DNA from: Oligoflexia bacterium
GTDB lineage: Bacteria > Bdellovibrionota > Bdellovibrionia > JABDDW01
Reading direction: 5' to 3'
NCBI GenBank assembly: GCA_034439615.1
Contig: JAWXAT010000033.1
Span: 1 to 41,186, forward strand
Length of the DNA stretch: 41,186 nt
Part shown: positions 16,819 to 26,854 of the stretch, piece by piece
How the letters are laid out: each line of letters begins with the position of its first letter
How positions within the stretch are numbered: the stretch's first letter is position 1
Made by a program: the position numbers and the translations under genes
Notes under the pieces: generated by a model
Databases searched by the model: none
Seen by the model: the letters and a program-made list of their open reading frames with translations, nothing else
What the model was told of the DNA's origin: nothing

Positions 16819-19800
16819 ATGAAATTACTAATTCATTGTATTTTAGCATTCCAAATGGCGTTCGCTCCACTAACTACTTACGCCGTAGCTTCTGACCACA
16901 ATACTGAAAACAAAAACCAACCTCTAATACCTTCGGCATCTGAAACGATTTTTGGAAACCCAGAAATTAAAAACACCCTCACTCAAATTGAGGGACTAGT
17001 CACAGAATTAGGCCAAGCCGATGAAAGTACAAATCCCAAAAAGAGCTCAGATACATTTCGACTTGCTGGCCAAACTTTTCAAATTCAAACAGATGGTTCA
17101 AAAGCTGTTGAGTTTGCACTTGATGACATCAATATCAATTTGCCCACCGTAGGTTTTGAAGTCGCAAAACTTGAAGTTGAAATAGATCGAGAAAATCACA
17201 CCCTCGCACTTAAAACAGAAAGCACAGATGGTGAGCTCTACGGATTTCTCTCTCTCTTGGCTCCCCAAAAACTCATCAATAAAGCCCGACAATATAAAGT
17301 TTTAAATTACATCATCGGAAAAAAGAATACCGTTCGTCACGTCTTTAAAGGCCTTGATATTGTAAGCCATGCGCGTGACGGAGAACTTCTGATTCTTGTG
17401 GACTCCTCGGGTAAAATATATGCCATTGATATGGGTTATATCGCAGTAGCAGGTTTTAAAAATTCTGTTCCTGTATTTCCAGTGGGTGAAATTTCACAAA
17501 ACTTTAATTTAAACCAACCCACAAAAACTACATTTCTCACGCGCGGCCTAAAACCATTTCCTGCCGAGAACATGTATCTTGACCCGCAAGCGACAATCCC
17601 ACTTGATCGTGAGAAAGCGATTTTTTCTGCAGGCGATGCGGTAATTTATCAAGAAATAAATGGGCGTAGAAACCTTGTTGGAATTTATGACCGTCAAGTA
17701 ATGATGAGTTATGTTCTTATCGGAACACTTCTCTTAACATGGCAGGCCTATGCCATTATGCCGAGCGAACATAACGCAAGTGTTGAAAGCGGTTTAATCG
17801 CTCTACTCAAAGACCCTGCTTTTGCAAAAGCGGCACTCGCTCAAAATCTTGAAACAAATGAAATAAATCCACATGTTGTTAAAGCTCTGAGCGGAATTTC
17901 TACAGTCACAATTCAAAAACTTCTACTTCGTATTAAAACCATACAAGCTTCAACTCAAGACCTCAAAGATAGATTTGTCATCGGAGAATGGGAAAAATCT
18001 TTTACAAAGCTACTTGCGCAATCAGAAAAAACTAAACTCATAAAAGATGCACCAGCTGTGAACCCCAATGATCTTGGGCCTCAATGGAAAGAACTCACAA
18101 AAAATATGCTCAAAGAGCAAGAGGCTATTAAGAGTACGTTTTATCGAGTCATGCATTCAAAAGCCATGAAACTTATAGCAGCCCTTGCCATTGGTGGAGC
18201 TGCAGCTGCCGGCGCAACTTATTTACTCGGTGATAGTGGCCCTGCGTGGGCTGTGACAATTTCAAATAAACTTTTTGAGGCATTGCCTGAAGTTCTAAAA
18301 GTCTCCGGACAAGATGGATACCCCGCCTATCGCATTACTTTAATGAAGAGTCTTTTATCAATGGGCTCATTTGTTGTTGTTGCGTGGACAATTGGAGCCC
18401 TTACCGCACGCAACACAGGTTGGACATTTCGAAAACAACTCGGCGCGCTTGGCACAAGGTCTTACGCATTTTTTCAATTGCCCTTTTTTCACCGAGTAGC
18501 CAGCATGACTGGCCAACCAAATTTCTTGCGCGCTCTTGGTACTGGGGCAAATCCACTGGCAAAAATTAAACCCAGTTCTCCCATTGGGCAAAAACTTAAT
18601 CTTCAAGAAGGATTACGCTTAGGTCTGATTAATCCTTTTGCAAAAGATAGGGCTGAAAAAGCAGCGCTTCAAAATCAAGCGCTTTCTCAAATGGCGAGAC
18701 AACGAGCTAATGCTAAAATTGTCGCAGGCCTTGTTGCAAATATGGTTGTCAGTGAACAATTTCAAATAGATTTACCGACGATGCTGGTTGTTCAGGGTGA
18801 AAAACACGAAGCCGATAAATCAGCGCTTGCGATTATCAGTGATAAGAAATTTCACCAACAATGGGCCATTGTTGCAGCTGAGGTTACAAATCAGATTTTA
18901 AATTCATCAAAGGCTCAAGGCTTAGATTTTTCACAACTCACTGATGAAGAACTTAAACAATACATTCTCATGGCCGATGAAACCGCAAATGAAGTAAGAA
19001 CTTTTGCAAACAAACATCCAAAACTTACTCAATTACGAGCACGATTTAATGGTTTTGGAGCAAAAATGTTAAAAGGCACAGCTAACTTTGGATTAGCTGA
19101 AAACGCTTTTTTAAGAACAGTTGAACCCAATGAATTTGTGCAAAACCAGTTTTGGCGTCGATTTGTTTTAGAATATCTTTTGACCATAACTCAAGAAGGC
19201 CTGATCGGAAAACGCGCTGACCTTAGTAACAAAGGGGCTCTTGCCGCTGACCCCAATGGAGTTCTATGGACAGGTGAAAAACAACTTGGCGACAAAATGA
19301 ATATGCTTCGAAGCCAACTCATGAACCCCGCAGCACTAACCATGGTTTATCAACCCCCCGGAAGTGTCAGTGAGGGTAACTATAGCCCCATTGAAACCAT
19401 GACACTCAAAACGGCTATTCACCCAGAAAGTCTTATAGAGGGTGGGCGCACTTTATTTAAAGAAGTAACCAACCTACCTAAGGCTGATTATCCAAGTATT
19501 TTCTTACGCTCTATATTTTCGCGCCTTAAAACATTTCAAGCGCCAATGATCTTTATGGTGAGTACACGCATGGTACTCGGCGGAGATTCAACTGTTGATG
19601 CTTTTAGGCTTTTTGCTGTCTATACAATCTGGAGCCAATGGGCCTATGTGTTTGTATTACATATAGTTGATCGCGGCAGTCAGATGTATGAACAAAAATT
19701 TGCCGGGCCAAATAAGAGATTCGAACTCGCCCAGGTAAAACTTAGTCAAGGGCTCAATCTAAAAGATGATCGCCTTGCTCAAGATGGTTTTCAAGAGCTT

Positions 19801-20229
19801 GTGGAACTTTATGAAAATACTGAAAAACTGCCTCAAGAAATTTCAGACACACTCAAAAGCTCTGAAGAAATTTTTAAATCTTCACCAGAAGAACGTGAAG
19901 TTGCACTTCAAGAATTACTCGAATACACAAAACTTAACGCGCCTTTTAAAAATGCTCCAAGCAGACTGGTGAGTAATATTTTTGTCATTTTAGGCTCACT
20001 CACAGCCACATATCTCTCTGGGGCACTTTTTGTTTCGGGCGCATCGATGCCTTTGATCCCGCTGTTTTTCACTTCAGCAACAATGTATACAACGTCGTAT
20101 TTTACTCAAAAACTCATCATCAATAAAATTCCTGAATGGCGGAGAAAACGTGCAGAAGCCAAAACCGCTTCAGCTAGCACATTGCAATCCGAAAAATGTA
20201 AGTCTCTTTTTTCAAGACTGTTCAAATAA
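16819..20229 (+). CDS. very large membrane protein with signal peptide, unknown
   Basis: 1136 residues. A signal peptide (1-22, cleavage after TYA) is followed by an extracytoplasmic, beta-rich region to about 290 (with acidic repeats such as FALDDININLP). Probable membrane segments lie near 295-314, 449-471 (Ala/Gly-rich), 512-530, 930-951, 1050-1073 and 1076-1095. A long mostly helical region fills 531-929. The tail is basic (EWRRKRAEAK). No enzyme motif or family is recognised. It stands alone after gph, with GGGGGAG somewhat far (12 nt) upstream of the ATG. Similar giant signal-peptide proteins are common in Bdellovibrio-like genomes (general knowledge). See also the 863-residue protein at 37887. 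Confidence 0.85.
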   Translation: MKLLIHCILAFQMAFAPLTTYAVASDHNTENKNQPLIPSASETIFGNPEIKNTLTQIEGLVTELGQADESTNPKKSSDTFRLAGQTFQIQTDGSKAVEFALDDININLPTVGFEVAKLEVEIDRENHTLALKTESTDGELYGFLSLLAPQKLINKARQYKVLNYIIGKKNTVRHVFKGLDIVSHARDGELLILVDSSGKIYAIDMGYIAVAGFKNSVPVFPVGEISQNFNLNQPTKTTFLTRGLKPFPAENMYLDPQATIPLDREKAIFSAGDAVIYQEINGRRNLVGIYDRQVMMSYVLIGTLLLTWQAYAIMPSEHNASVESGLIALLKDPAFAKAALAQNLETNEINPHVVKALSGISTVTIQKLLLRIKTIQASTQDLKDRFVIGEWEKSFTKLLAQSEKTKLIKDAPAVNPNDLGPQWKELTKNMLKEQEAIKSTFYRVMHSKAMKLIAALAIGGAAAAGATYLLGDSGPAWAVTISNKLFEALPEVLKVSGQDGYPAYRITLMKSLLSMGSFVVVAWTIGALTARNTGWTFRKQLGALGTRSYAFFQLPFFHRVASMTGQPNFLRALGTGANPLAKIKPSSPIGQKLNLQEGLRLGLINPFAKDRAEKAALQNQALSQMARQRANAKIVAGLVANMVVSEQFQIDLPTMLVVQGEKHEADKSALAIISDKKFHQQWAIVAAEVTNQILNSSKAQGLDFSQLTDEELKQYILMADETANEVRTFANKHPKLTQLRARFNGFGAKMLKGTANFGLAENAFLRTVEPNEFVQNQFWRRFVLEYLLTITQEGLIGKRADLSNKGALAADPNGVLWTGEKQLGDKMNMLRSQLMNPAALTMVYQPPGSVSEGNYSPIETMTLKTAIHPESLIEGGRTLFKEVTNLPKADYPSIFLRSIFSRLKTFQAPMIFMVSTRMVLGGDSTVDAFRLFAVYTIWSQWAYVFVLHIVDRGSQMYEQKFAGPNKRFELAQVKLSQGLNLKDDRLAQDGFQELVELYENTEKLPQEISDTLKSSEEIFKSSPEEREVALQELLEYTKLNAPFKNAPSRLVSNIFVILGSLTATYLSGALFVSGASMPLIPLFFTSATMYTTSYFTQKLIINKIPEWRRKRAEAKTASASTLQSEKCKSLFSRLFK

Positions 20230-20265
20230 GACGCTAGCGTGACGCGTCAAACCTCCGATTTTGCT

Positions 20266-20294
20266 TTGACATTCTAAATTGCGTCTACTACGAC
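20266..20294 (+). promoter_or_regulatory. candidate promoter of the opp operon
   Basis: A perfect TTGACA (20266-20271) is followed 17 bp later by TACGAC (20289-20294, a weak -10). Two small perfect palindromes, ACGCTAGCGT (20231-20240) and GACGCGTC (20241-20248), lie just upstream and could be an operator or the tail of the previous gene's transcript. oppA starts at 20331. Confidence 0.4.
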
Positions 20295-20330
20295 TTAAGT
20301 AGGGTTTTGAATTTCTTATAGGGGGGTCAT

Positions 20331-22115
20331 ATGGGCTTAAGAATTCATGTTTCATTGATTGCACTTTTAGTTTCAGCAAGTTTTATTCTCACCGGCTGCA
20401 CTAAGAAAAAAGATGATACGGCATATGAAGGTTTTGCGCACATACCTCTCAAGGCCAACGTAAAAGGGTTTGACCCAGTTATTTCTGGTGATCTCTATAG
20501 CGGAACTGTCATGGATCAAATCTTTGATGGTTTGATGCAATACAGTTATCTCGAACGCCCCATCAAAGTAGAACCATTGATGGCAGCATCAATGCCGACT
20601 GTTTCTAAAGACGGCCTCACTTATACTTTCAAAATCAAACCAGGAATTTTATTTCACGATGATCCAAGTTTTAAAGAAACTGCAGGGAAAGGTCGTGAAG
20701 TCACAGCTGAAGATTTTATTTATTCTTGGAAACGACTTGCTGATCCTACACTTCGCTCAGACGCATTTTGGATCTTCGACGGAAAAATCAAAGGCATGAC
20801 ACAGTGGCGAGACGATGCCGCAAAAGCTGGCACTGCTGATTATTCAAAACCCGTTCCCGGTTTAAGTGCACCAGATAAATATACTTTGAAAATTCAATTA
20901 GAAAAACCCTACCCACAAATTCTCTATGTTTTAACAATGGTTCCCACTACGGTTTTACCCCGTGAAGCAGTTGAAGCTTACGGTAAAGAATTTCAAAATC
21001 ACCCTGTAGGCGCTGGGGCTTATCGATTTAAGAGCTGGACACGCAATGCTCGAATTGTATTAGAAAAAAATCCAAATTATTATGAAGATTATTATCCAAG
21101 TAAGGGCGAGCCCGAAGATGAAAAAGAAGGCCGTCTAGCAGATGCCGGTAAACGACTGCCTTTAAATGACGGCATTGTCTTCACAGAAATTGTTGAAGAC
21201 CAACCCCGTTGGTTAAACTTTCGTAAAGGAATTTTTGACATTGCTGAAATCCCCAAAGATAACTTTGATTCAAGTGTTCAAAATGGTGAACTCAATGCTG
21301 AAATGAAAAATCAAGGAGTACAACTCACCAAGTGGGTTGACCCTGATGTCACCTATGAATGTTTTAATATAGATGATGCTATAGTCGGTAAAAACAAATT
21401 TCTGAGACAAGCCATGGCTCTTGCCATTGATGTTAATGAACTCAATGTTAAATTTTATAAAAACGCTGCACTACCAGCTCAAGGCCCCATTCCTCCAGGC
21501 ATTAATGGGTATGATCCTGAATTAAAAAATCCTTATAAAGTTTATGATTTGGCCAAAGCAAAGGAGCTCTTGAAAAAAGCAGGGTATCCTGAAGGAAAAA
21601 ATTTACCTGAGATTAATTACGAGACTTATAGCGGTTCAACAGCACGTCAAATTGCAGAGTACATGCAGCAATCATATGCAAAAATTGGCGTTAAATTGAA
21701 AATCAATATGAACACCTGGCCTGAGTTTTTAGATAAAATTAAAACACGCAAAGCTCAGATGTTTGGAATGGCATGGTCAGCAGATTATCCAGATGCAGAA
21801 AATTTCTTACAACTCTCCTATGGTCGCAACGCAAGCCCCGGGCCTAATCACTCAAATTACAAAAACCCTGAGTTTGATAAACTTTATGAACAATCTACAG
21901 TTATGCAAGACACCCCTGCTCGTAGCAAGATTTACCAAAAGATGGTGCTCCTGCTGAACGAAGACATGCCTTGCATTTACAACGTGCATCGCAAAGGTTT
22001 TTGGCTCAATCATGGATGGCTAAAGAACTTTAAACACAATCTGATTAATCTAAATTACGTTAAGTATTTTAAAATCGATAAACAGGCAAAAGCTGAACTC
22101 AAAAAGAAATTATAA
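20331..22115 (+). CDS. oppA: oligopeptide ABC transporter substrate-binding lipoprotein
   Basis: A family-5 extracellular solute-binding protein of 594 residues, tethered by a lipobox (LTGC, Cys23). It captures peptides in the periplasm and delivers them to OppBC. Family features include LPLKANVKGFDPV-type N-terminal strands, DGLTYTFKIKPGI (about 99-111), the HPVGAGAYRF segment, and the C-terminal DYPDAENFLQL. Peptide-binding rather than nickel- or dipeptide-specific binding is judged from the operon. A strong GGGGGG-rich ribosome site precedes the ATG. It is the first gene of a six-gene operon. Confidence 0.92.
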   Translation: MGLRIHVSLIALLVSASFILTGCTKKKDDTAYEGFAHIPLKANVKGFDPVISGDLYSGTVMDQIFDGLMQYSYLERPIKVEPLMAASMPTVSKDGLTYTFKIKPGILFHDDPSFKETAGKGREVTAEDFIYSWKRLADPTLRSDAFWIFDGKIKGMTQWRDDAAKAGTADYSKPVPGLSAPDKYTLKIQLEKPYPQILYVLTMVPTTVLPREAVEAYGKEFQNHPVGAGAYRFKSWTRNARIVLEKNPNYYEDYYPSKGEPEDEKEGRLADAGKRLPLNDGIVFTEIVEDQPRWLNFRKGIFDIAEIPKDNFDSSVQNGELNAEMKNQGVQLTKWVDPDVTYECFNIDDAIVGKNKFLRQAMALAIDVNELNVKFYKNAALPAQGPIPPGINGYDPELKNPYKVYDLAKAKELLKKAGYPEGKNLPEINYETYSGSTARQIAEYMQQSYAKIGVKLKINMNTWPEFLDKIKTRKAQMFGMAWSADYPDAENFLQLSYGRNASPGPNHSNYKNPEFDKLYEQSTVMQDTPARSKIYQKMVLLLNEDMPCIYNVHRKGFWLNHGWLKNFKHNLINLNYVKYFKIDKQAKAELKKKL

Positions 22116-22118
22116 GGA

Positions 22119-23054
22119 ATGTTTGCTTACATAATAAGACGCATACTTTATATTATTCCAATATTATTTGGGGTTACGCTCCTCACTTTCGTTTTATTTA
22201 ACGTTGTGGGCGGAAACCCCGTTTATCAAAAATTAGGAAAACACGGTTCCGAAGCAGAAATTAAAATCATGACCAAAGAACTTGGTCTTGATCGCCCCCT
22301 ATTTGATCAATATCTTTTTTATCTCAAACAATGCGTAACATTTGATTTTGGTAGAAGTTGGTCTACGAATCAAAAAATCAGTGAGATGGTAAACCATGGT
22401 ATTGGCGCCACACTCAGCCTTACGATACCGGCGTTTACGATTTCTATTATTATTGCCATTCTCATAGCCATAATTGCGACTTTTTTACGAAATACCATCT
22501 TTGATAAAATATTAGTCGTCATGTGTCTGGCGGGGTTAAGCATTAGTATCTTGGCCTATATTATTTTCTTTCAGTATTACTTTAGTTTCAAATTAGGAAT
22601 GTTTCCCATCTCTGGGTATGACCAAAGCTGGACGGGCCGGTGGGAATATCTCGTCTTACCGATGATCATTTGGATTATCATCAGCGTAGGAAATGAAATT
22701 CTACTTTATCGCACAGTCATTTTAGATGAAGTGTTTCAAGATTATGTGCGCACCGCACGCGCTAAGGGTTTGTCAGAAAAATTTGTCATGCTCAAGCATG
22801 TTCTAAAAAATGCAATGATCCCCATCATCACAAATATCGTTATGGAAATTCCATTTTTATACACAGGTTCTTTACTACTTGAAAATTTCTTTGGAATTCC
22901 AGGGTTGGGCGGAATGACAGTTCAAGCCATTCAAAACTCAGATTTTCCTGTGATTAAGGCGATGACTTTTATCGGATCAATCATTTATGTTGTGTTTAAC
23001 CTTATCTCCGACGTGGCCTATGCATTGGTAGATCCACGTATTAAGCTGGAGTAA
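22119..23054 (+). CDS. oppB: oligopeptide ABC transporter permease
   Basis: Inner-membrane permease of 311 residues with six probable helices. It begins with the typical IIRRILYIIPILFGVTLL helix and carries the cytoplasmic EAA-type loop DYVRTARAKGLSEKFVMLKH, which docks on the ATPases, before a conserved ENFFGIPGLGG segment. It forms the peptide channel with OppC. It starts 3 nt after the oppA stop; the AAGGA motif abuts the ATG, so initiation probably depends on upstream translation. Confidence 0.93.
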   Translation: MFAYIIRRILYIIPILFGVTLLTFVLFNVVGGNPVYQKLGKHGSEAEIKIMTKELGLDRPLFDQYLFYLKQCVTFDFGRSWSTNQKISEMVNHGIGATLSLTIPAFTISIIIAILIAIIATFLRNTIFDKILVVMCLAGLSISILAYIIFFQYYFSFKLGMFPISGYDQSWTGRWEYLVLPMIIWIIISVGNEILLYRTVILDEVFQDYVRTARAKGLSEKFVMLKHVLKNAMIPIITNIVMEIPFLYTGSLLLENFFGIPGLGGMTVQAIQNSDFPVIKAMTFIGSIIYVVFNLISDVAYALVDPRIKLE

Positions 23055-23056
23055 AA

Positions 23057-23956
23057 ATGACGAGTGCTGCAACCGCGATTACGATTGCTGATATACCAAG
23101 CACTAAACCCCGCAGTCTTTGGGGCGATGCCTTCATTCGACTTAAGAAAAATAAATTAGCCATCGTTTGTTTTGTAATTATTAATTTATATGCCTTAACC
23201 GCACTTCTTGCATGGCTTGGTCTACTTGCTACAGATTACGGCACAACCACACCAGAAAGTTATGGCGCACCCTCATCAAATCATTGGTTTGGTACCGATA
23301 TTTTTGGACGCGATGTTTTTCAACGCACAATTCATGGTACCCGCATTGCCTTATCAATAGGGCTGGTGACCTCACTCATCGCTATCCCTATTGGCGTAGT
23401 CTTAGGAGCTTTAGCTGGATACTTTGGCGGCATCATTGATGACTTTATCGTTTGGTTTTACACAACCATGGATAGTATTCCCGATTTACTTAAAATTATC
23501 GCATTAAGCTTTGTTTTGGGCAGAGGTCTGATGAGTGTTTATGTCGCCATTGGATTCACCACGTGGGTTGGGCTATGTCGACTCATTCGCGGGGAATTTA
23601 TTAAACATAAAAACCGTGATTACGTTCACGCAGCACAAGCTTTAGGCGCAAGTCACATGCGCCGTATGTTCATACACATTTTGCCAAATGTTTTTCATAT
23701 TATACTTATTAACTTTAGCCTTCGCTTTATTGTCGGTATCAAAACTGAAGTTGTATTGAGTTATCTTGGTTTAGGTGTCGAGCCCGGGAATCCAAGCTGG
23801 GGTGTAATGATTGATGATGCAAAATTAGAATTAGCCCGTGGTGTATGGTGGCAATTAGCCGCTGCCACGTTTGCTATGTTTTTTCTCGTTTTAGCCTTTA
23901 ATATTTTTACAGATTCACTGCGTGAAGCACTGGATCCAAAGCTCAGGAACAAATAA
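23057..23956 (+). CDS. oppC: oligopeptide ABC transporter permease
   Basis: Second permease, 299 residues. It has an N-terminal OppC_N helix (about 35-57), an HWFGTDIFGRDVF motif, further helices, and the EAA loop DYVHAAQALGASHMRRM. The C-terminus ends in SLREALDPKLRNK, typical of DppC/OppC. It begins 2 nt after oppB. Its stop codon shares one base with the start of the next gene (TAATG), so the MshEN-like gene is translationally coupled to it. Confidence 0.93.
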   Translation: MTSAATAITIADIPSTKPRSLWGDAFIRLKKNKLAIVCFVIINLYALTALLAWLGLLATDYGTTTPESYGAPSSNHWFGTDIFGRDVFQRTIHGTRIALSIGLVTSLIAIPIGVVLGALAGYFGGIIDDFIVWFYTTMDSIPDLLKIIALSFVLGRGLMSVYVAIGFTTWVGLCRLIRGEFIKHKNRDYVHAAQALGASHMRRMFIHILPNVFHIILINFSLRFIVGIKTEVVLSYLGLGVEPGNPSWGVMIDDAKLELARGVWWQLAAATFAMFFLVLAFNIFTDSLREALDPKLRNK

Positions 23957-24894
23957 TGGTAACTGAGCAAGCTCGTAAATTAGGTGAAGGTCTTGTAGCT
24001 GCAAAGGTTATCACCCTTGATCAACTTAATTTAGCCATTGCTGAAGCTTCAATGGACAACGCACCTAGCTTGATTGTGAATCTTATTCAAAAAGATCTCC
24101 TCACCTATCAAATATTTGAAAAGTTCATTACCAGATCTTTAGGTATAAAATCTGCGATCATTAGCGACAGAAAATTTGATCCTACACTGATTAAAAAAAT
24201 TGGTGAGTCTGTTATTAAAAATCGACATATTTTTCCGTTGGCGATGAAAGAACAAGCTGGGAGCATGACCCTGCTCTTGGCCATGGTCGACCCACTTGAT
24301 ACCGATGTTATCGATATGGCAGAAAAGATATCAAAACTTAAAGTGGCACCCGTGCTTATTTCACTGCCTGATTTTGAACAAACAGTAAAAAAATATTTTA
24401 ATTCATCTAGTGGCGGTATTAACGTCAGCAGTAAAGCAGAGGCTGAAAAACTTGTACTTATTCGCCCCGGTGGCTATGAAGAAGAGATCGCCTTTCAAGC
24501 AAATAAAACTAGAACGGCTCAAGCTCAAAAAGCCAAAAGAATTTCTAATGAAGTCGAACTTGATCGATTTTCAGATAGTGATAACAGCACAACCACATCT
24601 TCATTTTTAGGAACTTCAGATAAGAAATACCGAGAAGAAATCATCGTTAAGCTTGGGCTACAAAGTTCTGATTCTAAAGCCTTGCAAAAAGAACTCTATA
24701 CCAAAGAACTTTTATACAATGATTTAATGGAAGTCAGCCACAAAGCACTTGACGCTTCATATGTTAATTTAAGCACAGAATCAAAAGTTGAAGCACTCGC
24801 CAATGCATTAATTAAACTCGGGCTGATGACTAAACGTGACTTAATGATGGCCGCTGCTGTAAGTTCGGTATTCGGAGAATCAGAGAATAAATGA
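23956..24894 (+). CDS. MshEN/GspE-N-like domain protein embedded in the opp operon
   Basis: 312 residues, soluble, no signal peptide. Residues about 6-31 (RKLGEGLVAAKVITLDQL, then the A..EA helix) match the first half of the MshEN (GspE/PilB N-terminal) domain, and 38-62 the second half, followed by strands to about 140. A third similar half-motif, ALANALIKLGLMTKRDL, lies near the C-terminus (about 283-299). The middle (150-230) is polar and probably flexible. No ATPase (Walker) domain is present, so it is not a GspE/PilB motor. MshEN domains bind c-di-GMP in several proteins, so a regulatory ligand-binding role is inferred. The gene overlaps oppC by 1 bp and oppD by 4 bp, so its product is made together with the transporter. 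Confidence 0.82.
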   Translation: MVTEQARKLGEGLVAAKVITLDQLNLAIAEASMDNAPSLIVNLIQKDLLTYQIFEKFITRSLGIKSAIISDRKFDPTLIKKIGESVIKNRHIFPLAMKEQAGSMTLLLAMVDPLDTDVIDMAEKISKLKVAPVLISLPDFEQTVKKYFNSSSGGINVSSKAEAEKLVLIRPGGYEEEIAFQANKTRTAQAQKAKRISNEVELDRFSDSDNSTTTSSFLGTSDKKYREEIIVKLGLQSSDSKALQKELYTKELLYNDLMEVSHKALDASYVNLSTESKVEALANALIKLGLMTKRDLMMAAAVSSVFGESENK

Positions 24895-25871
24895 CACCCG
24901 TTATTGAAGTTAAAAATTTAAGAACAAGTTTTAAAACCCATGAAGGTACTTTCATGGCAGTTGACGATATTAGCTTCAAAGTTGACGAAGGCAAAACATT
25001 AGGCATCGTCGGTGAATCTGGATGCGGAAAATCTGTCACTTCACTGTCGATTATGCAATTAATTCCTACACCTCCTGGTAAAATCGTATCTGGTCAAATT
25101 CTTTTTAAAGGTCAAAATCTTTTAGATCTATCAGCTCGTGAAATGCGCAGCATTCGTGGAAATAAAATTGGCATGATCTTTCAAGAACCCATGACATCAT
25201 TAAATCCTGTATTTACAATTGGTAATCAAATTGAAGAATCCATCAAAATTCACCAAGTGGGTTTGAGTCGAAAACAAATCAGAGATCGAGCAATTGAAAT
25301 GCTTCATCTCGTGGGCATTCATAGCCCTGATAAACGAATCTCTGATTATCCCCATCAACTATCGGGGGGCATGCGCCAACGAGTAATGATTGCTATGGCT
25401 TTGAGTTGTAACCCCGCACTGCTCATCGCAGACGAACCAACCACAGCACTTGACGTCACAATTCAGGCGCAGATCTTAGAGCTAATAAAAAAACTACAAA
25501 AAGAAACAAACACGGCCATGATACTCATCACCCATGATCTTGGTGTGGTAGCTGAAACATGCACCGATGTTGCGGTAATGTATGCAGGAAAAATTGTTGA
25601 GTACGGAACTGTTGAAGATATTTTTAATCACCCAAAACATCCGTATACAAGTGGACTTTTAAATTCAGTACCACATTTTGAACCAGGCAAACGACGCTCA
25701 CGTTTAGAAACAATTCCCGGAATTGTGCCTTCACTGGCTAATTTACCCGTAGGGTGTCGTTTTCAAGATCGCTGCAAATTTGCTACTGAAATTTGTAAAC
25801 AAAAAGAACCAACCCTTGAGGATAAACGCCCAGGTCATTTTGCCGCCTGTTATCATCCGGTGCAAGGATAA
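24891..25871 (+). CDS. oppD: oligopeptide ABC transporter ATP-binding protein
   Basis: 326-residue ATPase that drives peptide import. Walker A GESGCGKS (about 43-50), Q-loop [10 protein letters not shown], signature LSGGMRQR, Walker B LLIADEP with TALD, and the switch His in ITHDLG. The C-terminal oligo/dipeptide domain has clustered cysteines (GCRFQDRC, then ATEIC and AACYHP), the arrangement that holds an Fe-S cluster in structurally known dipeptide transporter ATPases. Its ATG overlaps the stop of the MshEN-like gene (ATGA). oppF follows after 2 nt. Confidence 0.95.
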   Translation: MTPVIEVKNLRTSFKTHEGTFMAVDDISFKVDEGKTLGIVGESGCGKSVTSLSIMQLIPTPPGKIVSGQILFKGQNLLDLSAREMRSIRGNKIGMIFQEPMTSLNPVFTIGNQIEESIKIHQVGLSRKQIRDRAIEMLHLVGIHSPDKRISDYPHQLSGGMRQRVMIAMALSCNPALLIADEPTTALDVTIQAQILELIKKLQKETNTAMILITHDLGVVAETCTDVAVMYAGKIVEYGTVEDIFNHPKHPYTSGLLNSVPHFEPGKRRSRLETIPGIVPSLANLPVGCRFQDRCKFATEICKQKEPTLEDKRPGHFAACYHPVQG

Positions 25872-25873
25872 CC

Positions 25874-26854
25874 ATGGAACCTTTAATTGAAGTAAGAAAT
25901 TTAAGAAAAGAATTCTCCATCAAGGGTGGAATTTTTTCTCGTGAGATCGGCAGTGTGAAAGCTGTAAGTGATGTCACTCTATCAATTAATAAAGGTGAGA
26001 CCTTAGGCCTTGTTGGCGAATCAGGTTGTGGGAAATCAACCTTAGGCCGTTGTGTGATTAGACTTTTAGAACCCACAGAAGGTAAAATTCTCTTTGAAGG
26101 AAAAGATATTACAGATTTAAAAGGTGAAAACCTTCGTGCCTTAAGACGTCGTATGCAAATAATATTTCAAGACCCATACGCAAGCCTTAACCCTCGAATG
26201 ACCATTGGTAGTATTATTTCAGAACCACTTTTGATTCATAAAATTGGCGAGAATAAATCTGACAGACTCAATCGTGTTCGTGAACTTTTAGAACTCGTTG
26301 GTCTTCGCAAAGAAACAATTGATCGTTACCCACATGAGTTTTCTGGTGGCCAAAGACAGCGTATCGGTATTGCACGCGCTTTGGCTGTGAATCCTGACCT
26401 CATTGTTTGTGACGAACCGGTTTCTGCATTAGATGTGTCTATTCAAGCACAAGTCATAAATCTACTCATGGATCTACAACAAAAGCTCGGGCTTACTTAT
26501 CTCTTTATCGCCCATGATTTAAAAGTTGTTGAGCATATCAGTACCCGTGTTGCCGTTATGTATCTAGGCCGTGTAGTAGAATTGGCGACAGCTGAGGAAC
26601 TCTACAAAAACCCACAACATCCGTATACTCAAGCGCTGTTATCAGCCATACCGGTACCCAAAGTAGGTGGAAAATCTCAGCGTGTAATCTTAAAGGGTGA
26701 TGTGCCCAGCCCCGTGAACCCGCCACCAGGTTGTCATTTTAATCCACGCTGCCCCATAGCCGAACAATCATGTCGTGAAATAGATCCGATTTTAAAAGAG
26801 ACAACAAATGGTCATTACACCCGCTGTATTAAAGTCACGCCACTTGGTCGATAA
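25874..26854 (+). CDS. oppF: oligopeptide ABC transporter ATP-binding protein
   Basis: Second ATPase, 326 residues, pairing with OppD. Walker A GESGCGKS (about 48-55), [11 protein letters not shown], signature FSGGQRQR, Walker B LIVCDEP with SALD, and switch IAHDL. The C-terminal domain carries [13 protein letters not shown] and TRC cysteines like OppD. It is the last gene of the opp operon. Its stop codon directly abuts the stop of the convergent lipoprotein gene with no base between, and there is no visible terminator in the gap, so the two transcripts must overlap. Confidence 0.95.
   Translation: MEPLIEVRNLRKEFSIKGGIFSREIGSVKAVSDVTLSINKGETLGLVGESGCGKSTLGRCVIRLLEPTEGKILFEGKDITDLKGENLRALRRRMQIIFQDPYASLNPRMTIGSIISEPLLIHKIGENKSDRLNRVRELLELVGLRKETIDRYPHEFSGGQRQRIGIARALAVNPDLIVCDEPVSALDVSIQAQVINLLMDLQQKLGLTYLFIAHDLKVVEHISTRVAVMYLGRVVELATAEELYKNPQHPYTQALLSAIPVPKVGGKSQRVILKGDVPSPVNPPPGCHFNPRCPIAEQSCREIDPILKETTNGHYTRCIKVTPLGR

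Noticed and set aside
18367-18606. Short frames on both strands inside the 1136-residue gene
   Set aside because: They are shadows of a long continuous coding frame.
20231-20248. Rho-independent terminator after the 1136-residue gene
   Set aside because: The palindromes are short, without a loop, and are not followed by a T run.
23956-24894. A type IV pilus or type II secretion ATPase inside the opp operon
   Set aside because: Only N-terminal MshEN-like motifs are present; Walker A, Walker B and the secretion-ATPase core are absent.
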